Source of the DNA: Undaria pinnatifida
Taxonomy: Eukaryota; Sar; Phaeophyceae; Laminariales; Alariaceae
NCBI GenBank assembly: GCA_012845835.1
Contig: JABAKD010000014.1
Location: forward strand, 4,697,896-4,761,895
Direction of reading: 5' to 3'
Length of the DNA stretch: 64,000 bases
Part shown: positions 47,391 through 58,100 of the stretch, piece after piece
Layout of the letters: every line of letters begins with the position of its first letter
Position numbering within the stretch: position 1 is the stretch's first letter
The notes under the pieces: generated by a model
What the model was told of the DNA's origin: nothing
The model's database searches: none
Seen by the model: the letters and a program-made list of their open reading frames with translations, nothing else
Position numbers and translations under genes: made by a program

Positions 47391-47510
47391 CCCAACAAGG
47401 CGGTCTTAGTAAGGCGGTATCGCGATACAAGACGGTCTGAGTAAGGCGGTATCCCAATATAAGGCGGTCTGAGTAAGGCGGTATCCCGATACAAGGCGGT
47501 CAAAATCGCT
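47391..47510. repeat. minisatellite (TAAGGCGGTATCCCGATACA)
   Basis: Three units of about 32 bp with CAAGGCGGTCTGAG; each unit carries a small palindrome TATCGCGATA or relative. Confidence 0.8.
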
Positions 47511-47722
47511 CGGCGCTTATAGTACTGGGGAATTGCACTCATAACCTGGGATAACTAAGGCAGCCTCCCCCTATAAGGCAGTCCTAATGCTCTCGCACAC
47601 CACCGCCATTACTGGGGGACCCCTACTGTACCCAAAACAAAAGCAGATACTATAGTCGATTTCCCTTACACTAGCGTACTACAGCTCAGAGCGCTTGGTA
47701 TGAAAAAACAAAAAGGCACATA

Positions 47723-47851
47723 TTACATCACTCCCGACCCCTGACTTTCCACCTCTCCCTCCTCCTCCTCCTCCAATACAACGAAATTCGTGTGCCCATC
47801 CTCGCGTTCGACCACCTCAATCCCGACAGCTGTCTGTCCAGACCACACGCG
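47723..47851 (-). CDS. possible terminal exon, unidentified
   Basis: Minus-strand acceptor GATCAGCAG followed in phase 0 by 42 residues beginning RVWSGQTAVGIEVVERE and ending with a Glu-rich stretch before TAA. It looks protein-like. It might be a further 3' exon of the GT14 gene (all of whose introns are phase 0) if exon 6 is spliced internally, for instance at GTAGGTCG near 49355-49362, or it may belong to another gene. No family is recognised. Confidence 0.25.
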   Translation of the reverse strand, partial: RVWSGQTAVGIEVVEREDGHTNFVVLEEEEEGEVESQGSGVM

Positions 47852-49192
47852 CTGCTGATCGACCCCCACCCCCACCCCCGAAACCCACACGCCCCGACTC
47901 AAAACCAGCGTAAGGGGGCAGGATGACTAACGACGACACACGACTTATGTCCGCCGTCGGCGACGCAAGAGTATCATTGATAGAATGGCAAAGTTGCGGG
48001 CGGGGGGGGGGGGGTCTCGCTGGTCGTACATACTCCGGACTAAAGTACAGGAGGGAATTACGTACAGCAGGGCACAGCACAAATGGGATAATAAAAACAA
48101 GCGGAACCATGTTTTTAAAAAAGAAAAACCGGCAACAAATGCGTTGCACAAACCAAAACCAAAACCGCATCTACAGAGAATAAGTACAACACCCACAGGC
48201 GAAACACCAACCAAACCTTGACAATGGCTCCCTGGTATTGCGCAAAACCAAAACACACACATCGAATAAAGAAAAAAACGCCTAACCCACGAAAAAGCTA
48301 CACTTGCACGCGCGATCGAACTACCATACTGTACGCAGCTTGCAAAGATGGGATTTTGACCAAATTATTGATTTCACAGCCGAGGTGTATCATTTTTTTA
48401 TAAAAAACAAGTACGCATGGAAACACGTAGAAACAAAGGAACCCGAAAATAATCTCACAAAGAAAAATATAAAACAGGCAGAGTTGCTCCTCTCTTTTCA
48501 TCGTGTCAGGTCAAGCTTCGCACGCACGCCACGCATGATTTAAAAAAAAAAACGAAAACAAAAAGAAATGAAAAAAAAAAAAAAAAAAAAAAACAGGCAC
48601 CCGGCAGAAATCAACAAAACAAACAAAAACAAACAAAAGCCGACTAAAGCTAACAAAAAATGACAAAAAACACACCACCAAGTATGCCAGCGAACAAGAA
48701 ATAACAACGATGACGACGACGACCACAAGGACCGGCGCACGTAGACCCTTCAATTTCACGTGTGCTAATCCCGGCGTACGGGAATCCCGTTTGACGACAA
48801 CCCTGTGGCGCAAAAGTCCCGTAGGGCAAACACTCCCGTGGTGCAAGAGGCCTTCAGCTGCGTTGTACGCAAAGCACAAACGAAAACGAATGTTTCCGCC
48901 CGTCCACCGTTCCGCGTCATCCCCCTCCGTATGTTTCACCAATATCACGCCGCTGAGCTCACACATACACGTCGCCCCCGGCCTTCACCCACCCCCTATC
49001 TCATCCACGCCCATCCCACTCCCACCCCTACCAAACCCCCACATCCATATCCACCCCTTCCTCTCTCTCGCTCTCTCTCTCCCTCTGTCTCGCCCCCGCT
49101 CTCTCTTGCTTTCCCGCCTCTCCCGCCATGCTACTCCTCCTTCTCTCCCACCTCCCCCCTCACCCCCTTCCCTTCTACCCCCACCCCAACCC
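47852..49192. other. unassigned interval downstream of GT14
   Basis: Contains a micro-frame H copy at 48348, A-rich tracts (48541-48595) and a long C/T-rich stretch (49000-49230). Minus-strand frames around 48740-48966 are open, but no family is recognisable. Confidence 0.4.
48348..48543 (+). repeat. micro-frame H3 (longer open frame)
   Basis: Same GCAGCTTGCAAAGATG context, then MGFDQIIDFTAEVYHFFIK, resembling [15 protein letters not shown]. Here the frame stays open for 65 codons. Whether it is expressed is unknown. Confidence 0.35.
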
Positions 49193-52100
49193 CTATCCCC
49201 TCCACCCTCGCCCCTCCCCACCCCCCCGCCGCCGCCGCCGCCGTTGCCCCGACAGCAACTTCCGGGTTTCCTCCGGAGGTTCTTGTCGACAAAATTCGTC
49301 ACGACCTACTATGACCGAGCCCCCTTTCCCCACCCGCTGTCTCGCCTTTTCTAATCGAGCTGCGGCAGCCGCACCGCTCTGGTGCAGCTGGCTCTTGAAG
49401 GACGCATAAGCCCCGTAACTCGCTACGTAGTCGAACTTTCGAGCGAAAAGCGACCCGCTAGCCTGTTTTCGCCAGGAACGCACGAAAACAAAAAAGGGAG
49501 GCAAAGAAAGGCGTTTTGGGTTGGTTGTTGGATTGTTTAGGTTTTGGCTTTACTTTTACTTTGGGTCTTGATTCTGTTTTTGTCGGTTGTTCATAAGGCG
49601 TATGTTTTTTGGCCGCATTAGCCCCGATGCTCGTTACGTAATAGATTTTTTGCGCGAAAAACGCCCGCTAAGCCTGTTTCCGCCAGAAACGCACAAATAA
49701 AAACGTAACGTAACGGGGGGGGGGGGTAGTTTCATATATATCGTTTCTCTGTTTGAAGGTGTTTTATTTTTGCCGAGGTAGCTCGATAGCTCGGCACGTA
49801 GAAGGATTTTCGCGCGCGAAAAAGCGGTCCGCTAAGCCTGTTTCCGCCAGAAACGCACAAATAAAATGGAACGCAACGGGAGGGGGGGGGGGGCTGTTGT
49901 TTCATTTCTTATTTTTATTTTCGTTTTGGTTGCCCTAGGTGTTTGTTTTTTTCGGCGCTAGCCCAATAGCTCGCCACATAGTCAAACTTTCACGCGAACA
50001 GCGCCCCGCAGGTCTTTTTTCGCCCAAAACATTTAGTTTTGTATTTTAAAGGGGGAGGGAGGTTGTTGTTGTTGTTGTTGTTGTCGCTTGGCTAAAATCA
50101 TAGTACACCTTTTTTTTGCCGCGAAAGCCCGATAGCTGGCCGTGCAGTCGAATTTTCGCGCGAACAACACCCCGCCGGAGTATGTTCGCCCGAAACACAA
50201 AAAATGTCTACGCCTCCCCCCTCCCTCCCCCCCCACGAGAAAACGATCACTATCCTAGGGGATAGATGGTGGCCACAGATGGACAAACAGGAAGAAGATA
50301 AGATGAGCAAATAAAGAAACGTAATATATGGAAGGAAAGTTCTGAGCGCCCAAACGACGCTCAACTTAGGAGTAGGAACGGTGCTCCGTCTCGAAAGTGA
50401 TGCGTGGTCAATGGTCAAACGACAAAGGCAAGCAACGAATGAGTACCTCCCCCCTCCCCCCCCTACCTCCCCCTCCCTCCCTTGCTCTGACCTTTATCGT
50501 CCGCACGCTCTCGACAGACAGCGGCTCCGGGTGGATCAGAATTTGTCCATGTGCATCGACCTTCCTTCCTTGGTCATCCTTGTGGTCTTCATTCCAGCTA
50601 GTAAAGCGAAGGTTGTCTCCGTGAATAGGGAATACCTCCGCCTGCAAGAAATAAAAGAAGTGCGCGTACAAAAATACAAAAATTGCCGAGGGGAGGGCGG
50701 GGGGGGGCTGGAGTTAAGGGATGGGATGGGGGGGGGTTGGGGGGGGTTCTCATACTGTGGGGGTGGGGGGGGGGGGGTACTCATTTGCTGCTTGCCTTAG
50801 TCATTTAACTATTGACCACGCATTCCTTTGAAGACGGAGCACCGTTCCTACTCCTGATAGAGATGCCTCCAACACTTTGGCGCTCATTACGCTTCTTCCA
50901 TATATTACATAAAAACCGTTTGCTTATCTTATCCCCCGTCCTGTTTCGCCGCCTGCGGCCACCATCTCTCTCCTAGGATAGCGACCGTTTTCTCGCTGCT
51001 CTCTAGTCTACCCAACCCCTCCATCTCACGTTCGTCTAATTTCCTCATCCCTAACGCACCCCGTTCCTCCTTGTATATTTCACATTCTCCTACTATGCGA
51101 GTCCTACTCTCTATTGTTGTGCCACACGGGCATATATGTGCATCCACGTCCTCCTCCTCCCGACTACTGGTATATCTCTTTCTTCTTTCTGGTAGGACCA
51201 GGTCCCCTACACGAAATCGCAGTTTCAGCTTTTCCGCGCAATCCATTGGGCCGTGCAAATACGTTTTCACTTCAATATCTTCCCTCAACCCCCCGCATAT
51301 CTCTCAAGTGTTTCTCCTCTTTCACCTTATTTCTAGCGCTAGTCTCTCCCTTTCTTCTATCCTTCACTGTACTTCTGTCTTGTACCCGCCAAACTTCTCC
51401 GTGGACAGTACCTCTTCTTGGTCTCCTAAATCCTTCCATATTCTCTCGACTACGTCATCCCATCTTATTCCTGCTCGCCCTGGTGTCACTTTCTCCCATA
51501 CAGCCCTATCAGCTATGGCTGGCAACCTCTTTTCTGGTATATTCCTTACTTTACATTGCCATTTCAACTTTCTCACGTCTCTTTTTGTTTTAATTGGGTA
51601 CATTCCTAGTTCTGCTCTTACTACCGTATTACTCGTCGAGCTTGAGCATCCTAGTATCTTTTTATTTTTAGCTGCTGTCACCTGCACTGTTTCCAGTTTT
51701 TTTACAAACTCCGCGTTCCATTCCCATAGTTCTCCTGCATACTCTTCCTTTGGTACAATCACACTAATCAGAAAACATATTTTAATCCTAGTGTCAAGGT
51801 GCGAGGCTGTTAGGATCGCATCGACCGGGGGGGGGGGGGCAAGGGGGGGGCGGGCATTCCTATCTTTTCTGTTAACCCTCCGTAAATCTTCTAAATTTTC
51901 TTCCTCATTCGCCTTCTTTCTTGGCGCTGGCTTTTCCTCCACTTCTACCCTTTGCAATACTTCTGCCTTGTACCCCCCAAACTTATCTATGCACAGGATC
52001 TCTTCTTGGTGTTCTCCTAGGCCCTTCCATACTTCCTCCACTTCGCTGCCTCACCTTGTTCCATTTCGCCCTTTTGTTACTTTCTTCCACACAATTCTGT

Positions 52101-55100
52101 CAGCTATTGCTGGCAACGTTTTTGTCACGTTCCGTACTGTATACTGCCATTTTGACTTTCTCACGTCTCTAATGGTGTTTGTTTGAAATGGGCACATTTC
52201 CAGCTCTGCTCGTAGTACTGTATTACTCGTCGTATAGAGCAGGGGTTTTCACAGGTCATGACCCGACCCACGGGTGAACACTTCAAAATTTCACGGGTCG
52301 GGTCGGGTCGGGTCGGGTCAAGAGGTTTCAAATCTCACTGGTCGGGTCGGGTCGGGTCAAGAGGTTTTCAAAATCTCGCGGGTCGTGTCGGGTCATGACC
52401 CGCGAGATACGGGTCACTCGCGGGTCAAGCCATTATGACCCGCAAGTTGTTTTCGGCTGACCCGCGGGTCAAACCCGCGAATCTGGCCCGCGGATCCGCC
52501 TTTTGCAAACTTGCAGCTGAGGGCCATTGCCGGGCAGGCGCCCCGCGGGTCCGACCTGCGGATCCGTAAATCATACAAAACTTACCGCTTCCTGCCTCTC
52601 TCGTGCCGATGCTCCGATCATATGTCATCACAGCGTGTAGAACAATCACCAGGCAGTACCCCTAGCTGCTACTCGTACCAAGGCATACAGTGTGAGACGC
52701 GAATCCCGTGCCGGCTGAAGCCGTAACAGTAGTAATGATACGGTCATACCAGTACGAAATGTGACCAAACGTGAAAAGGCAACGGCAGTCGTCGTCGAAG
52801 CAGCAGCAGCAGCACAGCAGCAGCAGCACTCTGGCAGCAGCAACCACCAGCAGCAGACAACGCATCCTCGCGGATCGCAGCCCCTGCTGACAAATCCACC
52901 GCCCCAGATGCGGGCTTGCTGCCGGAGGCGGCTCAGCTAGGCTGCTTGCCGGGGCCGGAGACTGCATAGATAACTAGCTTGCTCGTCGGGTCGCTCGTCG
53001 GGTCGACCCGGTGGTCTAGCGCTACGGGCGTGGCTAAGTGCCCATGCGTGTGGGTTGCGTTTCTTTCTCATCTTTCGCGCGCACACCACAAAATGCTGCT
53101 GCTAACAATACCGGTAGAAAGAACCATAGAACATGACATCCAGAGAAAAGTACGAGGGACCAAGGACCATCCAACCGACCAACGTATACATGCTTTGACC
53201 CGTGACTTTTCGATTTTGACCCGTGAGAAATGTCACGGGTCAAGTCGACCAGACCCGCATGAAACCCGCATCCCGCGGGTCACCCGGATTGCGGCGGGTC
53301 GGGTCGGGTCGGGTCAGGAGGATTTAAGAATCTCGCGGGTCGGGTCAGGAGGTTTTCAAAATCTCGCGGGTCGGGTTAGGAGGTTTTCAAAATCTCGCGG
53401 GTCGGGTCGAGTCGGGTCGGGTCGGGTCAAGACGTCTCGAATTCTCACGGGTCGGGTCGGGTGGGGTCGGGTCAGCTGACCCGACCCGACCCGTGAAAAG
53501 CCCTGGCATAGAGCATCCCGTTGCAGTATTTTTTGGCTGCTGTCATCTGCGCTGTTTCCAGCTGATTTACAAACTTCGTGTTCCCTTCCCATAAATCTCC
53601 TGCATGTTCCAGCTTTAGGTACAATCACGTTCATCACAATACACATTCCAAATCTTCGTTTCAGAGTCTGTTAGGATCGCATCCATCTTGCCGACGTGTG
53701 CTTTACCTGTTCTTATTACTTCTGCTACCCTGTAAGCATCTCGAGAGTAGTATTTTGATATCTCTACGCCAAGGCATATGTACTGGTCTACGATCGGTAA
53801 TTCATCTTCTCCCCACTTCCATTTAATTGCTTCCGGGTTCGGACCTTCGTTGCATACGGCTACCGCCCACTCTTTGACGTTCGCTTGTCACTATCCACTT
53901 CCTAGCGTATTTTAGCGCGTTCTCATATTGTTTTTGTAGCCCTTCGGATGTTTCTGATATCCCCACGAAAAAATCCGCAAACATCAATCCCGACACCGTA
54001 TCTTCCCCAACGGTGACACCCTGCTTCGCTGCTTCGACTGCTACCAATATGTCATTAACAGATACCTGGTATACCGTCAACACACCGGATGATAGCGTAC
54101 ACCCCTGAGCCACTCCTTGTGGAATATCAACATGGGCTCGATTTTTTCCCGTCCAGCGTCACAGCACTTCTCGCACATGCCGTCAACTTTTTCCATCATT
54201 CTCCACATCTTTCCTCTGACCACATTTTCGCCACCAACGTTTCCCACCAACTTTTCCCACAACCCGTATTTCCCTGCTGTGTCTATATATAGGCCTTGCG
54301 TACATCTAGAAAACAAAAGAAACAGCATGCTGTCAGCCCCGCGCCCTCCCTGCACCTCGAATGACATTTTACCTAAACGTGTACACACATGGTCTACACA
54401 GCTGCCCTTTCGCCATATAAACCTCGCTCGCCCTCCATTTATCTGTCCTTCCGTCTCCCATTCGTGTTCCCATTCTATCGTTCAACATCTCACAGAACGT
54501 TTTTCCTGCGGCACCTATTAACGCCTCAACAGCCGGAAACCCGTCTTTGGGGACAACTTACTTGAAATTTGTTTCGCGCGATACTTCGGGGCTCTTAAGG
54601 AGTTAATATCAATAGTACCGTTGGGGGGGGAGTCAAGGGCTTGGGGGGGGGGGGGGCACGCATTGCATTCTTTATTCACCTCGGGGTGGCAGGCGAGCGT
54701 CTGAAAGAAGCTCTCGTCCGAGATCCGGTAACCCGTGAAATACGCGGACAGCGTCCGCGACACGTTGTCCGGAGACTTGACCGCGTACGAGCAGAACGAG
54801 CGGTGCAGGACGTGCCAAAACTCTCCCTTGTAAAGACCAAACCTCTGCGGGTGCGGCCGCTCTATCTCCCCCAGCATGGTCATCGCCACCTTCGTGTGCC
54901 CCGCTGCTGTACGGTGCAGCCCCTGATCTTCAACGTAGCCCTAAAAGGGGGGGGGGGGGGAGTAGGGGGGGGGGGCGTACTCATTAGTTGCAGTAGGTGA
55001 GGGGGGGGGGGGATAGGGGGGTTAGGAAAGGGCGCGGTAGCGTGTTGGGGACGGGGATAGGGATAGCGGGGGAGGGGGGGGGGGGGGTCATGATCACCGT

Positions 55101-58100
55101 TGTGTGCCCCGTTGCTTCGAGGTGTAACCCCTGGTCTTTCGCGTACCCTTAACAAGGGTATGGGTATGGGTGGGTGGGGGGGTAGGAAAGGGGTAGGGGG
55201 GGGGGGGGGGGGAGACGGTGAATGAGGTAAGGGAGGAGGGTGAATGGGTTTAGGAAGGGGAGGAGAGAGGGGGAGAGGGGGGACGACGACGACGTCAGGG
55301 AAGGAGAGGACATTGACTCAGACGGGGTAAAGGGGACGGGGAGGGGGGGGCGTTAGGGGGTAGGGAGGAAGATGATGGGTAGGGTTAGTGGAGGAGGGGG
55401 AGATGACGTGGACGGGGTTAGGCGGGGGAGGGGGTGGCGAGTAGGGGAACGGGGCGGAGTTAAGGAGGGCAGGGGAGGTAATCTCGAACTACAACAGCGT
55501 CGGTCCTACGGTCCAAACGCCCCCCCCCTCCCCCCCCCCCAAAAAATAGAACTCTCGCCGCAAGGCTTGACAACTTATCTCACCTGCCATCGCTTTTCGA
55601 AACCCGTCATTATCGCTCCATCCATAAAGCTCGCCTGAGACGGCGCATACTCGCCTAAGAAAAGTTGCATTTCGTTCTGCAGTAGCATGTTTACAGTGGG
55701 GAGGGGGGGGGACAGGGGGGGGCACAAGGAGGAGGGGAGATGAGGGCGGCGGCCAACGGCTGCTCGTCTTTTGTCACAAAGAAAAAGAAGAAAAAAAAAC
55801 TCTCGCACCACCGCAAATCCAAACACCCCAAACACGACACACAAACCTGGTTCATGACCGGAAAATCAGAAGTGCTCAAGTTGATAAAGTAGTCCCACCC
55901 GTCGTCCCATCGCAGCGCCGTCGACATCCCGAACAGACACGTCAGGGTCAACGAGAAGCCGCCCCAAGAGACGATCCCCGCCGGCTCAAGGAGCCGCCCA
56001 TTCGAAGGCCGCCCGTTTCTTGCTGGAAAATTAAAAGCCACCACCTCTCGAATATGTTCCACCTGTCAAGTTTTGGTTTTGGGGGGTTGGTTCAATGGAG
56101 TTGTTACTGCTGTGTGGCGTTTCGTTTTTGAAGTGTTTTCTCGTTTGATGCTTGGTTTATGAGTTGTCAACTTTTTTCCCACAAGAACGAAAAAATATTT
56201 GAGTTTCTTAATTCAAGTGAGTGATTTTTTTTTCGTTTTCTGGTTTTGAGATGTTTTTTTTTCTTTCGTAAGTTTTTTTGGGGGGAGGGGGCGGGCGGTT
56301 TAGTTTTTTTGGATCCGTCGCTCCATCGCAGCGACGTCGATACTCCGAACAGACCCGTCAGCTTCAACGAGCACCCCCTCCACACGATGCAACCCCCGCC
56401 TGGTCAACGTCACCATAACTCTCGAATATGTTTGCACCTGTTGAATCACATTGACGTCGACGATGAGATACGAATCGCCGGAAAAATTCAACGACACCAC
56501 ACCTCTCGAATACCTTTGCACGAATCGCTGGAAAAGTTCAACGTCACCACACCTTTCGAATAATGTTTGCACCTGTTGAATCACATTGACGTCGACGATG
56601 AGATACGAATCGCTGGGAAAGTTCAACGTCACCACACCTCTCGAATATCTTTGCACCTGTTGAGTCACATTGACGTCGACGATGAGATACGAACTCACAC
56701 GGGCAGAGCCTCGAACAGAGAACATGAAGCCCCTACCCTACGAGAGGGTCCCAATTGACGCGACAGTGTTTTCCCCGCTGCCAAGGGACACTTTTCTTGT
56801 AAGCGATGTGGGGCAACGGGAGAGCCTTCTTTTCGATTTGTCCGCGAAAGACGTGAGAGCGCCAGAGAGCGCCCGGGGCGACCCTCTGACATCGGCAAAA
56901 TATCGGTCTCGTTACGCACCGAACTTCGCCGGGGAGATCGGTTATCTTCGGATGGACGATACTACCCGTTGGATCTTCCTATCCTACGTGCGTGACGATC
57001 GTTCTACGTACCTTTCCCAACACCTGCCCTCCACATGGGGGAAACACAGAAAAAATCATACGCTTCCAATGCAATTCTCGCAGGCAGTCGTTCGCTTAAA
57101 ACGCGCGTTTTTTGTGACTCGCGCGCTTCGAAAGTGGTTTCAAAACGTCCCCGAAAAGCCCAACATAGGTCAGCAGCTTCTAACAACGTCACCGAAGAGC
57201 CCGATACTGATAGCAGCTGTCAAGAGCTCGCCTAACGATCTGGTCGCGCGGATCTTTGGGGCGGTAGGTGGTTCGCTTTTTGCGAGCTAGGAACAACTTC
57301 TTGGTGGGATCAAGGTACGGGCGTAGACCCAACCCCTAACCCTAGCCCTAACCCTAACCGTGACCAACCCGGACCCAAAACGGGCCAGAAACGCGGCCGC
57401 GCCGCTTTTCGACATTTTTTTATCATTTCGATCTGATGACCACCACATAGTCCTGGGCCAATGAGAGAGCGTGAAAAATATCCTCCAAGATCCGCGCGGC
57501 CGCACCGTTAGGTCTGCTGGCTGTCAACGGGCAGGCTGTACGCTGTGCCTGGTGTATGATACGCCATAAGCTTGTATGCATGCGTGTTGCTCATGCCGCT
57601 GCTGCTGGTGTTGATATCTCATTTGTAAATACACGGGTATCGCGTTCTCCCTCTCTGCTGCTGCTGCCGCCGCTGCTGTTGTGATGCTACTTAATACTGC
57701 TGCTGGTGTTGTTGTCTCTGTTGCTATGGAGACCACTCTTCTCTCTGGTGGTGCTGGTACAAGCACAACGGTATACAACACTACTCACCCCTGTCCGTCA
57801 GGGTAGACGTGCGTGTACCCCTCCGTGCAACATGCGTGTCATCCTTGCTGCTACTGCTGCTGCCTACTACGTACTGCTACTCTTTCTCTCCTGCGTTTGT
57901 TGGCGCTGCTGCTGTGACGCTGCTTGCTGCTGCTGCTGCTGCTGGGTCGATGCCTATGTTGCTACCGCCGCCATTCTCGCTGTTGTTGCAGCTGCTACAG
58001 ACACTACTCGTTTTTCTGCTCCCACCAAGGATGATATACCCTCATTATACGTGTGCGTTGCTTGTTGTATTCACTCTAAAACAGTTATTTCTACCAAACG

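Larger units (their letters stand above)
51840..54625 (-). mobile_element. LINE, copy 2 (reverse transcriptase, inactivated, with nested inserts)
   Basis: Starts at a C run beside GT14 exon 4 and encodes VLLILIGAAGKTFCEMLNDR, then RT palm sequence. The active-site motif reads FADFF where the family has FADD, so the second catalytic Asp is lost; several frameshifts and stops follow. The post-RT region repeats the block seen in copy 1 and ends early at RRVNRKDRNA followed by a C run. A TTAA element (54518-54606) and a hAT-like element (52240-53505) are inserted. Non-functional. Confidence 0.8.

Noticed and set aside
47391-47510. CRISPR-like array
   Set aside because: Units are contiguous without unique spacers and the context is eukaryotic; it is a minisatellite.
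51071-52186. 371-codon plus-strand open frame, the longest in the window
   Set aside because: It is antisense to the LINE protein-coding strand, whose minus-strand reading has recognisable post-RT blocks; the plus frame crosses the junction of two LINE copies.
54518-54679. Extension of GT14 exon 4 to a stop at 54518-54520
   Set aside because: The reading passes through a C run into LINE and TTAA-element DNA. A donor (GAG then GTGAAT) at 54679 joins in phase to a clear next exon at 50641.
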